Source of the DNA: Cupriavidus agavae
Lineage (GTDB): Bacteria > Pseudomonadota > Gammaproteobacteria > Burkholderiales > Burkholderiaceae
Direction: 5' to 3'
DNA: 64,000 nucleotides
NCBI RefSeq assembly: GCF_004217045.1
Contig: NZ_SGXM01000005.1
Span: 186,001-250,000, forward strand
Shown: piece after piece, positions 39,883-48,362 of the stretch
How positions within the stretch are numbered: position 1 is the first letter of the stretch
How the letters are laid out: the number at the start of each line of letters is the position of its first letter
Translations under genes and position numbers: made by a program
The notes under the pieces: model-generated
Told to the model about the DNA's origin: nothing
Databases searched by the model: none
The model's input: only the letters and a program-made list of their open reading frames with translations

Positions 39883-40872
39883 CAGAATTGCATTCTCGTG
39901 ACAGGGGCCTCGGGCTTCCTCGGTTCGTCGGTCATGCGCCAGGCGCTGGAACGCGGTTTCCAGGTGCGGGTGCTGGTTCGCGCCACCAGTCCGCGCGCCA
40001 ACCTTGCCGGCCTGCCGGTGGAGGTGGTGGAGGGCGACATGCGCGACCGCGCCTCGATGACGCGCGCCATGGCCGGCGTGCGCTACCTGTTCCATGTGGC
40101 GGCGGACTACCGGCTCTGGGCGCCGGACCCCGAGGACATCGTGCGGGCCAACGTGGACGGAACGGTGACCACCATGGAAGCGGCGCGCGACGCCGGCGTG
40201 GAGCGCATCGTCTACACCAGCAGCGTGGCCACGCTGCGCGTGGCTGGCGCCACCGGGCCGGTGGATGAAACCGCCGCCATGGCGGGCCATGAGGCCATCG
40301 GCGCCTACAAGCGCAGCAAGGTGCTGGCCGAGCGCGAGGTGGAGCGGCTGGTGGCAGAGGGACTGCCGGCCGTCATCGTGAATCCGTCCACGCCGATCGG
40401 CCCGCGCGACGTGCGCCCGACGCCAACCGGCCGGATCATTGTCGAGGCCGCCACGGGCAAGATCCCGGCCTTCGTTGACACCGGCCTGAACCTGGCCCAT
40501 GTGGACGACGTGGCGAACGGTCATTTCCTGGCGCTGGACAAAGGCCGCATCGGGGAGCGCTACATCCTAGGCGGGCAGGACGTGCTGCTGCGACAGATGC
40601 TGGCCGATATTGCCGGGATGGCGGGACGCAAGGCGCCCACCATCGAACTGCCGCGCTGGCCCCTCTATCCGCTCGCGCACGTTGCCGAAACAGTGGCCCG
40701 CTTCACGAAAAAGGAGCCGTTCGTCACCGTTGACGGCCTGAAGATGTCGCGTTACCGGATGTTCTTCACTTCGGCCAAGGCCCGGCAGGAACTGGGCTAC
40801 GCGCCGCGCCCCTATCAGGAAGGGTTGCGCGACGCGCTGGGCTGGTTCCGCGACAACGGCTACCTGAAATAG
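39880..40872 (+). CDS. hpnA: HpnA, hopanoid-associated sugar epimerase/NAD(P) enzyme
   Basis: 330-aa extended short-chain dehydrogenase family protein: Rossmann loop T-G-A-S-G-F-L-G and catalytic Y-K-R-S-K (YxxxK). HpnA is associated with hopanoid side-chain sugar conversion; its exact reaction is not settled in general. The natural N-terminus ([12 protein letters not shown]) is preceded only by an ATT codon with a well-placed AGGGGA, so I annotate a rare ATT start. The conservative alternative is GTG 39898, which removes six residues including most of the first beta strand. It is divergent from ispH and ends 7 nt before the hpnB stop (convergent). Confidence 0.88.
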   Translation: MQNCILVTGASGFLGSSVMRQALERGFQVRVLVRATSPRANLAGLPVEVVEGDMRDRASMTRAMAGVRYLFHVAADYRLWAPDPEDIVRANVDGTVTTMEAARDAGVERIVYTSSVATLRVAGATGPVDETAAMAGHEAIGAYKRSKVLAEREVERLVAEGLPAVIVNPSTPIGPRDVRPTPTGRIIVEAATGKIPAFVDTGLNLAHVDDVANGHFLALDKGRIGERYILGGQDVLLRQMLADIAGMAGRKAPTIELPRWPLYPLAHVAETVARFTKKEPFVTVDGLKMSRYRMFFTSAKARQELGYAPRPYQEGLRDALGWFRDNGYLK

Positions 40873-40879
40873 TCCGGGT

Positions 40880-42025
40880 TCAGGAGCGGACGGGCGCCTG
40901 CGCGCGCCCCTTCCACTGCCCGCCGCGCCGCAGGTAGTAGCGGCGCGCCGAGTCAAGCGTGGCGCCCAGGTAGAACAGCGCGGTCAGCGGCAGCAGCGGG
41001 GCCAGCCACGCCGGCTGGCGGTACTCGCGCAGCATCGGGCGGTAGCTGACGGCCATCAGCATCCACGCCAGCCAGGCCGGCCATGCCGCCGCGCCGCCTG
41101 CCAGCGCCAATACCGGCGGGGCGAGGTAGGTCAGGACCATGCCCAGCGTGGCGCCCAGCAGCATCCATGGCGAATAGTGAAGCTGGGTGTAGGCGCTGCG
41201 GGCGATCATGTTCCACAGGCTCTCCCAGTCGTCGTAGGGACGCAGCGAAATACTGTCGTCGGCGAGGTCCAGCCGGATCGATCCGCCCGCCTTGATGCGG
41301 GCCGCCAGGCTGCAATCGTCGATCAACTCGCCGCGAATGGCGGCGAAACCGCCGATCCGGGCCAATGCCGAACGCCGGGCCAGCATGCAGCCGCCGGCGG
41401 CGCCCGCCACCTTGCTGCGCGGATCGGCCACGCTGCGGAACGGATAGAGTTTGGCGAAGTAGAAGACAAAAGCCGGCACGATCAGGCGCTCCCACCACGA
41501 TTCGCACCGCAGCCGCACCATCAGCGAGGTCAGGTCGCGCTGCTCGTGTTCGGCGCGGGCAACCAGTTCGGTGACCGTGTTCGGTCCATGCCAGATATCG
41601 GCATCGGTCAGGAACACGAAGCCGGCGTCGGGCATCTGGCGGTCGGCCTCGGCCAGCCCTTCGGACTGCGCCCAGACCTTGCCGCTCCAGCCCGGAGGCA
41701 GGTCGCGGGCGCCGATCACGGTCAGCGCATCGGCCTTGCCGAGCGCCACCGCCGCCGCGCGGGCGATGTCGGCGGTGCCATCGGTGCTGTGGTCGTCCAC
41801 CACCACAAGGTGCAGCCGGCCCGCGTATCGCTGGCCCAGCACGCCGGTCACGGCACGGGCGATCACGTCGGCTTCGTCGCGGGCGGGGATCACGCCAATC
41901 ACGGGCGGCCAGGCGGCCGGCGCCGGCGAGGGGGCGGGTTTGCGCACCTGCCAGAAGCCGGCGCGCGCAAACACCAGCACGCACCAGACCAGCAGGGTCA
42001 GCAGGGAACATCCAAATAGCAGCAT
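40880..42025 (-). CDS. hpnB: HpnB, hopene-associated glycosyltransferase
   Basis: 381-aa membrane GT2-family glycosyltransferase. An N-terminal hydrophobic helix precedes a GT-A domain (V-I-P-A-R-D-E-A-D-V-I, V-V-D-D-H-S-T-D-G-T, T-D-A-D-I-W and D-D-C-S-L-A motifs), and C-terminal helices end near the Arg-rich tail. It acts on hopanoid or hopanoid-linked sugar in the hopanoid gene set; the substrate is not established here. The ATG at 42025 has no strong ribosome site visible. Confidence 0.9.
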   Translation of the reverse strand: MLLFGCSLLTLLVWCVLVFARAGFWQVRKPAPSPAPAAWPPVIGVIPARDEADVIARAVTGVLGQRYAGRLHLVVVDDHSTDGTADIARAAAVALGKADALTVIGARDLPPGWSGKVWAQSEGLAEADRQMPDAGFVFLTDADIWHGPNTVTELVARAEHEQRDLTSLMVRLRCESWWERLIVPAFVFYFAKLYPFRSVADPRSKVAGAAGGCMLARRSALARIGGFAAIRGELIDDCSLAARIKAGGSIRLDLADDSISLRPYDDWESLWNMIARSAYTQLHYSPWMLLGATLGMVLTYLAPPVLALAGGAAAWPAWLAWMLMAVSYRPMLREYRQPAWLAPLLPLTALFYLGATLDSARRYYLRRGGQWKGRAQAPVRS

Positions 42026-42141
42026 CTTGGCTTTTCGAGAGGAATGGCGTGGGGGCGCCAGCGTGGCGGCGCGCGGCAGCCATTGTAGCCAGCAGGCGCA
42101 CCGCGCGCTGCGCGGCTGTCCGTTGCGGCGCGCAAATGAAA

Positions 42142-42168
42142 CCGGCGGGCCTTTTCGGGGCCCGCCGG
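42142..42168 (-). terminator. Rho-independent terminator after the 91-aa gene
   Basis: Minus strand: CCGGCGGGCC, loop CCGAAAA, GGCCCGCCGG, then TTTCATTTG. It lies 20 nt past the stop at 42189, just upstream of hpnB. Confidence 0.78.
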
Positions 42169-42188
42169 GTGGTGGTACGCAGTTGCCG

Positions 42189-42464
42189 CTACCGGATGCG
42201 CTGCTCGTGCACCGGAGGCGCCGGGCGGCGGGGAAAATCCTGGCCAATGTCCGGGAAGACATCGCACTCGCCACGCACGATGTTCTCGATCGTGGCGCAG
42301 ATTCCCTCGGTGCCGCGCGGCCCCACGCAGACCAGGCTGCGCGGATGCTCGGCATGGGCCGGAATGGCATAGACGCGCATGCCCTCGCGGTAGAGGGGAT
42401 GGCGGGTCAGCCGCTCGTTCAGGATTTCCACAAAGCGGCTGGGGCTTACGGTCGGCTTGTCCAT
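42189..42464 (-). CDS. Conserved-looking 91-aa protein of unknown function
   Basis: Starts at ATG 42464 with a perfect AAGGAGA ribosome site and ends with its own terminator, so it is a real monocistronic gene. It has no signal peptide or transmembrane segment and is charged and Pro/Arg/Glu-rich; the middle carries L-V-C-V-G-P-R-G-T-E-G-I-C-A-T. I do not recognise the family. Confidence 0.75.
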   Translation of the reverse strand: MDKPTVSPSRFVEILNERLTRHPLYREGMRVYAIPAHAEHPRSLVCVGPRGTEGICATIENIVRGECDVFPDIGQDFPRRPAPPVHEQRIR

Positions 42465-42526
42465 CGCTTGTCTCCTTCTGAGTTATCAGCCTAAGACGCA
42501 CCGACGCCCGGTTCAAGGGTCGAAGC

Positions 42527-42577
42527 AGCGCTTCAAGCGCTCATTGGGCCGCATTTGGGCCACATTGCGGCCCAATG
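42527..42577. repeat. Two adjacent perfect inverted repeats
   Basis: AGCGCTT-C-AAGCGCT at 42527-42541 is followed directly by CATTGGGCCGCA, a 12-nt loop and TGCGGCCCAATG at 42542-42577. Both are perfect. They sit between the stop of the 86-aa gene and the start of the 91-aa gene. No T tract follows, so they may be operators or an RNA element. Confidence 0.7.
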
Positions 42578-42620
42578 TCACGCAATCTCACCGATTTCAC
42601 GGGCGTGTCACAGCCTGTGG

Positions 42621-42881
42621 TCAATGGGTCAGCCGGCTTGCACCCATGTCGGTGGCCGCGCGCTGTCCGTCGAGCATGCTGTTGCCCGCCGCCCAGCAGG
42701 CGGCCTCGGCCTCGGCATGCGAGGCGTAGTCGCCATGGGCCTCGATCGTGCTGTCGCAGTCGGCGCCGCCGCATTTCTCCTCGACCACGATGCGCCATGT
42801 ATAGCGGCCGGGCGGGTCTTCGAGCACATGCATGACCAGCGTGCGGCGATGGTCGGTCAGGGACATCGGATGGGTCGACAT
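42621..42881 (-). CDS. 86-aa hypothetical protein
   Basis: Starts at ATG 42881 with CGGAGA 7 nt upstream. A soluble small protein with a C-G-G-A-D-C pair and an Ala-rich helix; I do not recognise the family. The frame extends upstream to 42995 but those residues are Trp/Pro-rich and lack the ribosome site. Confidence 0.6.
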   Translation of the reverse strand: MSTHPMSLTDHRRTLVMHVLEDPPGRYTWRIVVEEKCGGADCDSTIEAHGDYASHAEAEAACWAAGNSMLDGQRAATDMGASRLTH

Positions 42882-43071
42882 GGCATTTCTCCGAAACGGC
42901 CACGGCAGAGGCGGGCCGGTGGACTTCCAACATAGCAAAGCCACAAGCCAATGCCAGTCCCAAATGATGCGGTGCGGCGTCGCCGGCCTTTGCACGGCGC
43001 GCGGCGCCTGCTATCGTTTCTGGCCCGCATCGTCGGGTCCACTTTCCACCGCGCCCTCACCGCGAAAACTC

Positions 43072-44193
43072 ATGCTCGCCTCGCCTCCTCTTGCCGAACG
43101 GATTACCGCACTGCTGGCGCATTTCGACACGGCCATCCTGCCGGCCTGGACGCAGGCGGGCTGGAACCCGGGCCTGCAACTGGCCCACGAGGCGCTCGAC
43201 GGCGCCAGCGGCCAGCCGCTGCCCGACAAGCGCTACCGGGCGATGGCGTGCGCGCGGCAGCTCTACGTGTTTGCCACGGCCGGCAACCTGCCGCATGCGG
43301 CCACGCTGTTTGCATCGCTGAAGCGCCATTTCGGTGACGGGGCTGGCGGCTGGATCTACAGCATCGACGCCCAGGGTGCGCCGCTCGACAGCACGCGTGA
43401 TCTCTATACCCACGCGTTCGTGGTGTTCGCCTGCGCGCACTACTACCAGGCCAGCCGCGAGCCCGCTGCACTCGACACCATGCGGCAGACGCTCGCCGTG
43501 ATCGAAGACCGGTTTGCTGATGGCAACGGGCTCTATCACGCCGCTTTGGCCGAGAACTTCGCGGAAAACGGCAGTGGCGTGCTGCAGAACCCGATCATGC
43601 ACCTGACCGAAGCCTATCTGGCGGCGCTCGACGCCACGAGCGAGCCGGCCTACGCCGACCGGCTGCGCGCGATTGCGCAGGCCGTGCACGCGGGCTTTGT
43701 CGACCCCGGCAACGGCTGCGTGGCGGAACTGCCGCAGGGCACGGCTGGCAACCGCATCGAGCCGGGTCACCAGTTCGAATGGTTCTCGCTGGTCATGATG
43801 GCGCCGTCGCTGTTCGGCGGTACGGCGCTGGCATCGGCGCTGCGGCACGCCTATGGCTTCGCGCGCCGGCACGGCGTGGCGGCCCATACGCTTGGCGTCA
43901 GCGCCGCGCTGGACGGGCAGGGCGCCATGCTCGATGCCACCGAGCGCATCTGGGCGCAGACCGAGTTTGCCCGGGCGCTGGTGGTGCAGGCGTTGGCCGA
44001 CAACGACCCGGCGCCGCTGGCCGACTTGGAAGCCTGGATCGACCAGTTCCTTGCCCGCTTTCTCCATGCCGATGGCTGGCACGAGTGCCTGGCGCCCGAT
44101 GGCGAGGTGGTGCGCGCCGAGATGCCATCGACCACGCCTTATCACCTGCTGACCGCCTGGCAGGCGTTGCGGCTGGTGCTGCCGGGGGCCTGA
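43072..44193 (+). CDS. AGE-family epimerase/isomerase
   Basis: 373-aa (alpha/alpha)6-barrel protein of the N-acylglucosamine 2-epimerase family, which includes mannose/glucose isomerases and cellobiose epimerases. Conserved pieces: D-L-Y-T-H-A-F, N-P-I-M-H-L-T-E-A, E-P-G-H-Q-F-E-W (active-site His/Glu) and K/R-T-E-F-A-R-like residues near the end (I-W-A-Q-T-E-F-A-R). The substrate cannot be told from sequence. ATG 43072 gives a family-like start. Confidence 0.9.
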   Translation: MLASPPLAERITALLAHFDTAILPAWTQAGWNPGLQLAHEALDGASGQPLPDKRYRAMACARQLYVFATAGNLPHAATLFASLKRHFGDGAGGWIYSIDAQGAPLDSTRDLYTHAFVVFACAHYYQASREPAALDTMRQTLAVIEDRFADGNGLYHAALAENFAENGSGVLQNPIMHLTEAYLAALDATSEPAYADRLRAIAQAVHAGFVDPGNGCVAELPQGTAGNRIEPGHQFEWFSLVMMAPSLFGGTALASALRHAYGFARRHGVAAHTLGVSAALDGQGAMLDATERIWAQTEFARALVVQALADNDPAPLADLEAWIDQFLARFLHADGWHECLAPDGEVVRAEMPSTTPYHLLTAWQALRLVLPGA

Positions 44194-44210
44194 ACGCCTG
44201 TCAGCGTCCG

Positions 44211-44254
44211 TCGCGTCACTCAGCGTCACTCAGCGTCAGTCAGCGTCAGTCAGC
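44211..44254. repeat. Tandem 10-bp repeat CAGCGTCA[CG]T
   Basis: About four copies of a 10-nt unit with C/G variation run across the gap and overlap the 3' end of the LysR gene (its stop is at 44246-44248). It looks like slipped-strand expansion. Confidence 0.65.
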
Positions 44255-45103
44255 GCGCGGCGCGCGCAGGTCGCTCTTGCGAATCAACTGCAGCAGCGTC
44301 TCGGCCGGGCGCGTCAGGCGGCGCGCCGCCAGTGTGATGAATTCGACATCTGGCAGGGGCGGCAATACTTCGACATTGACGGGCGGCACGAGGCCGCCGC
44401 CGGTCAGGTTCTGCGCCCGTACCGTGATGCCCAGGCCGCCGCGCGCCGCCGCGATGCAGCCCGAATGACTGCTGCTGGTGCAGACGATGCGCCAGCGCCA
44501 GCCCGCCGCGGCCAGCGTGTCGAGCACCACCGAGCGGGTCACGCTGGGTTCATTGACCAGGATCACCGGCAGCGGCTGGCCCGCATCGACCACCGTGCCG
44601 GGCCGCGCCAGCCATTCGAGCCGGCCGCGAAACAGCGCCACGCCGCGCCGGTCGCCCTCGCGGCGCTTGCCGATGATCAGGTCCAGCGTACCGGCCTCGA
44701 TCCATTCATAAAGCTTGCTGGTCATCCCGATCGTGATCTCGAGTTCGACGTCGGGGTGCGTGGCGCGGAATGCGGCCAGCAGGTTTGGCAGCGGACCTTG
44801 CGCGAGGTCTTCTGAGCAGCCCAGCCGCACGCGTCCCTGCAGGCGCGGGCCGCCGAACTGCTGCTCGGCGCGCGCCAGGCTCTCCAGGATCAGCCGCGCA
44901 TGCACCAGCAGCGCCTCGCCATCAGGGGTGAGCGCCAGCGAGTGGGTATCGCGCACGAACAGCCGGCGGTTCACGCTCTGTTCCAGGCGGCGGATATGGT
45001 CGCTGACCGACGACTGCGAGAGCCCGAGCTGGCGCCCGGCGTCGGTAAAGCTGCGCGCCGTGGCCACCGTGGCGAAGGTCTGGATCCAGACGGGATTGAG
45101 CAT
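44246..45103 (-). CDS. LysR-family transcription regulator
   Basis: 285-aa LysR protein. The N-terminal winged helix-turn-helix covers residues 1-60 (F-T-D-A-G-R-Q-L-G-L-S-Q-S-S-V-S-D-H); the effector-binding domain follows. It is transcribed away from an MFS exporter, and a perfect LysR box (45114-45132) lies at the shared promoter, so it probably controls the exporter in response to an unknown ligand. Confidence 0.93.
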   Translation of the reverse strand: MLNPVWIQTFATVATARSFTDAGRQLGLSQSSVSDHIRRLEQSVNRRLFVRDTHSLALTPDGEALLVHARLILESLARAEQQFGGPRLQGRVRLGCSEDLAQGPLPNLLAAFRATHPDVELEITIGMTSKLYEWIEAGTLDLIIGKRREGDRRGVALFRGRLEWLARPGTVVDAGQPLPVILVNEPSVTRSVVLDTLAAAGWRWRIVCTSSSHSGCIAAARGGLGITVRAQNLTGGGLVPPVNVEVLPPLPDVEFITLAARRLTRPAETLLQLIRKSDLRAPRAD

Positions 45104-45113
45104 CGGCGCATTG

Positions 45114-45132
45114 TCATCGGATTTTCCGATGA
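45114..45132. promoter_or_regulatory. LysR-type operator (T-N11-A) in the LysR/MFS divergent promoter
   Basis: TCATCGGA-TTT-TCCGATGA is a perfect 8+3+8 palindrome containing ATC-N9-GAT, the classic LysR-box shape. It starts 11 nt upstream of the LysR start codon. Confidence 0.75.
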
Positions 45133-45232
45133 TAGTCAATCGGTCCTGCGGGGTTCCCGATGGAGCGGCCGGTGCGTACCATGTGGCCATGAATCCGGGA
45201 TTACCCGGACATGCTTCAGCGATACCTGCCCC

Positions 45233-46654
45233 ATGCCTCACACCCCCGCCGCACCCGCCGCATCCGCCACCTCCGCGCCACCCGACGCCGCCGCCCGGAA
45301 AGCCATGCTCTGGATCGTCTTCGCCGGCTTCTTCATGCAGGCGCTGGACACCACCATCCTCAACACCGCGCTGCCGGCGATGGCCCACAGCCTTGGCGAG
45401 AAGCCGCTCGACCTCAAGCCCGTGGTGGTGGCCTACACGCTGACCATGGCACTGCTGACGCCGGCCTCGGGCTGGCTGGCGGACCGCTTCGGCACGCGGC
45501 GCGTGTATTTCTGCGCGATCCTGATCTTCGTGCTGGGCTCGGTGTTCTGCGCCAGCGCCCAGACCCTCAACCAGCTGATCGTTGCGCGCGTGCTGCAGGG
45601 CGTGGGTGGTTCGATGCTGCTGCCGATCGGGCGGCTGGCGGTGCTGCGCAACGTGCCCGGCGAGCAGTACATCGCCGCGCTGGCGTTTGTCTCGGTGGCG
45701 GGCCAGGTGGGCCCGATCTTCGGGCCGGTGCTGGGCGGCTGGCTCGTGCAGAGCGCGTCGTGGCACTGGATCTTCCTGATCAACGTGCCGGTGGGGCTGG
45801 TGGGGCTGTTCGCGGTGCGCCGCTACCTGCCCGAGGGCGAGACCGGCGCGGCGCCGCCGTTCGACTGGATCGGCTGCGGGCTGCTGTCGCTGTGCATGGT
45901 CACGTTCTCGCTGGCGCTCGAACGCGGCACCGTCGATGCCTGGTCGACGCTGCTGCTGGGGGTCAGCGTGGCCAGCGCGCTGCTGTACCTGCCCCATGCG
46001 CGGCGGCACCGTACGCCGCTGTTCCGGCTGGCCCTGTTCCGCGAGCCCAACTTCAGCGTGGGGCTGGCGGGCAACCTGATCAGCCGTATCGGCTCGGGCG
46101 CGGTGCCGTTCCTGTTGCCGCTGCTGTTCCAGCTGCAACTGGGCTACTCGCCGTTCCACTCGGGGCTGATGCTGCTGCCGGTGGCCATTGCCGGGGCCAT
46201 CTCCAAGCGCTGGATCGTGCCGCTGGTGAACCGCTTCGGCTACGACACCTTCCTGACGGTCAATACGGTCATCGTCGGCGCGTCGATGGCGTCGTTCGCG
46301 GCCATGTCGCCGGGCTGGCCGCTGGCGGCCTCGATCTTCCAGCTTGCCGTCTTCGGCGCGGCCAACTCGATGCAGTTCGCGGCCATGAACAGCGTCACCC
46401 TCATGGGTTTGTCACGCGAGGATGCCGGCAGCGGCAACAGCCTGTTCTCGATGGTGCAGATGCTGGCGATCGGACTTGGCGTCACGATCGGCGGCGGGCT
46501 GGTCAGCGTGTTCTCTGCGGAGTTCGGCGCGGCAGCGCCGGCTTACCGGCTGGCCTTCCTGACGGTGGGCATCATCACGCTGATGTCCGCGCTGGTGTTC
46601 CGCCGGCTGGACGCAGAGCGGCTCAACCCCGGCAGCGTCAAGCGCGCGGCCTAG
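45233..46654 (+). CDS. MFS drug exporter, DHA2/EmrB-QacA type
   Basis: 473-aa polytopic membrane transporter with a dozen or more hydrophobic helices. Motifs: F-M-Q-A-L-D-T-T-I-L-N-T-A-L-P-A-M (D-T-T-I-L-N is the DHA2 motif of helix 1), G-W-L-A-D-R-F-G-T-R-R (motif A) and R-V-L-Q-G-V-G-G (motif B). MdtD-like; the substrate is unknown. Probably regulated by the divergent LysR. Its stop overlaps the ATPase stop: CTAG serves both strands. Confidence 0.92.
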   Translation: MPHTPAAPAASATSAPPDAAARKAMLWIVFAGFFMQALDTTILNTALPAMAHSLGEKPLDLKPVVVAYTLTMALLTPASGWLADRFGTRRVYFCAILIFVLGSVFCASAQTLNQLIVARVLQGVGGSMLLPIGRLAVLRNVPGEQYIAALAFVSVAGQVGPIFGPVLGGWLVQSASWHWIFLINVPVGLVGLFAVRRYLPEGETGAAPPFDWIGCGLLSLCMVTFSLALERGTVDAWSTLLLGVSVASALLYLPHARRHRTPLFRLALFREPNFSVGLAGNLISRIGSGAVPFLLPLLFQLQLGYSPFHSGLMLLPVAIAGAISKRWIVPLVNRFGYDTFLTVNTVIVGASMASFAAMSPGWPLAASIFQLAVFGAANSMQFAAMNSVTLMGLSREDAGSGNSLFSMVQMLAIGLGVTIGGGLVSVFSAEFGAAAPAYRLAFLTVGIITLMSALVFRRLDAERLNPGSVKRAA

Positions 46655-47817
46655 CCGTCCGATGGCGGCCAGCCGCCCTCGGCCACGAGGCCACTGAACC
46701 AGGCGTGCATGGCGGCGTCGTGGGCGGAATATTCGCCACGGGCCGATTTCCAAACCAGCGATGGCGTGCGGTCGCGCAGGCTTTCCAGTGCGGCCTGTAC
46801 CTTCGGCGCCGTGATGGCCAGGCCGGGGCACTGTGCCCGATAGAACGCCAGCGCCTCGCCATCGTACGGCCGGAAATTCCTCCCCACCTCCAGCACGCGC
46901 CACAGCACGGCCCGCTCCAGCGGGCGCAGGCCCAGGAAGTCGGCCCGCATCTGCGCGGCGTCCTGTTCGCGCCGCGCCATCGCCCTGGCCAGGACGCGCC
47001 GCTCGAAGCGCTCCCCCTGGTCGGCCTCCAGCGGATTCAGGGCCTCGCCGATGGCCGCATGGAAGAACTGCGGACGCTCGCCAAACAGCTGGAAGGCGTC
47101 GAGCAGCGTCTGGTGGTCCACCGGCGCCAGTTCGGGGCGTTGCTCGGCGATCAGCGCGGCGACGTGCTCCACGTAGCGCTTGCCCAGCGTAGGCATCTGG
47201 TGGATCGACGACCCGTAGAACGGAGCCTTGTTGGAGTTCACCAGCCGCAGCAGCTTGTCGCGGTCGGAACCGGACATCACCAGCATCAACGCAATCTGCT
47301 CGGGCCGGTTCATCTGGTCGCGCGCGGACTTCAGGGCCGCCATGGCCACCTCGCCGGCCTCGCTGGTCAGCGCGTGCTGGGCCTCGTCGATCAGCAGCGC
47401 CACCGGCTTGCCCGAAGCCCGGTGCAGCGCTTCCAGCGCAGCCGGCAACGTGGCGCCATCCACCTTGCCTATCTTCGACGCATCGATCCGGAACGTGCCG
47501 GCAATCGTCACGCTCTCGACGCGGGCCTTGCGGGCGGCGCGCGCCACCACGCCAAGGTTGTCGGCCAGCGCCTGGGCAATCCCTTCGGCAATCAGGTCGC
47601 CGGGGTCGCGCCGCTGATCGGACCAGAGATCGATGTAGATGACGAGGCAGCCGCGGGTGGCCAGGGCAGGGCGCAGGTCGTGCTGCAGGAACATCGACTT
47701 GCCGGTGCGCCGCGGGGCGGCCAGGAACAGGCCGTTGTGGGCATCGCCGAAGACGGCCTGGCCCTGAAGCTGGATGGCAATCTGCTCGGCAAGGTCGGGC
47801 CGGGTGAAGTACCGCAT
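46651..47817 (-). CDS. AAA-type ATPase of unknown function
   Basis: 388-aa ATPase: Walker A A-P-R-R-T-G39-K40-S41 (the usual first Gly is Ala), Walker B V-A-L-L-I-D-E-A-Q and a sensor-like M-S-G-S-D-R, with a C-terminal part resembling a winged helix. This is the Orc/Cdc6- or STAND-like group that often works in DNA-linked or defence roles; no partner domain is visible. The leader is AT-rich and a perfect 11-bp inverted repeat ends 5 nt before the ATG. The 125-aa gene upstream lies on the same strand. Confidence 0.85.
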   Translation of the reverse strand: MRYFTRPDLAEQIAIQLQGQAVFGDAHNGLFLAAPRRTGKSMFLQHDLRPALATRGCLVIYIDLWSDQRRDPGDLIAEGIAQALADNLGVVARAARKARVESVTIAGTFRIDASKIGKVDGATLPAALEALHRASGKPVALLIDEAQHALTSEAGEVAMAALKSARDQMNRPEQIALMLVMSGSDRDKLLRLVNSNKAPFYGSSIHQMPTLGKRYVEHVAALIAEQRPELAPVDHQTLLDAFQLFGERPQFFHAAIGEALNPLEADQGERFERRVLARAMARREQDAAQMRADFLGLRPLERAVLWRVLEVGRNFRPYDGEALAFYRAQCPGLAITAPKVQAALESLRDRTPSLVWKSARGEYSAHDAAMHAWFSGLVAEGGWPPSDG

Positions 47818-47821
47818 CGAT

Positions 47822-47849
47822 TTATCCGGAATTATTTCATTCCGGATAA
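47822..47849. promoter_or_regulatory. Inverted repeat in the ATPase leader
   Basis: TTATCCGGAAT and ATTCCGGATAA are perfect 11-nt arms with a 6-nt spacer, only 4 nt upstream of the ATG at 47817. The only purine-rich ribosome-site candidate (GGATAA) is inside the hairpin. A similar half, CGGGATAA, follows at 47871-47878. It could be an operator (autoregulation) or a translation-blocking hairpin. Confidence 0.6.
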
Positions 47850-47926
47850 TTTATGGAAATCGGGATAAAAGTCAATAAAACGGACCGCGCGCCGCCCTAA
47901 AAGTGACGTATTAACTACTTTAAACC

Positions 47927-48304
47927 CTAGTGGTCCGGATCGACACCGTGCTCGCGCAGCATCCGCTCGCATTCGTCGAGCATGTCGTGCGCAAAGGCGG
48001 ACTGGTAGTTGGGATCGAGCGCTTCCATCATCTCGTGCGAGGCGTAGAGACCGGCTTCACGAGAGAGGGTGCCGGCCAGTTGGCGTGCCAGTTGGTCGCT
48101 GAGGTCGGATAGCTGGCGCCGCTCGGCCAGCGCCAGCTGCAGTTTGGAGCGCGACAGCCAGTTGCCGGCCAGCGTGGCGCCCTGGGCTTCGGTCATCCAC
48201 TGGCCATGCTCGTAGAACGCCGATAGCCGTTCGGCCATCAGCGCGAACATCAGCGCCTTGCGGGTATTGAAGTCGATGCGGGGCGGAGGCGAGGCGGGAA
48301 TCAT
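47927..48304 (-). CDS. 125-aa hypothetical protein
   Basis: Soluble, mostly helical protein (R-K-A-L-M-F-A-L-M-A-E-R-L-S-A-F-Y-E-H) with a charged C-terminus; no family recognised. The ATG at 48304 lacks a strong ribosome site. It lies 109 nt upstream of the ATPase on the same strand and may form a pair with it. Confidence 0.6.
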   Translation of the reverse strand: MIPASPPPRIDFNTRKALMFALMAERLSAFYEHGQWMTEAQGATLAGNWLSRSKLQLALAERRQLSDLSDQLARQLAGTLSREAGLYASHEMMEALDPNYQSAFAHDMLDECERMLREHGVDPDH

Positions 48305-48362
48305 GTGGGAAGGTTCTCAATCGTTGGCGGCGCCATGGTAGCGCAGCCGCCGATCGCGGCGC

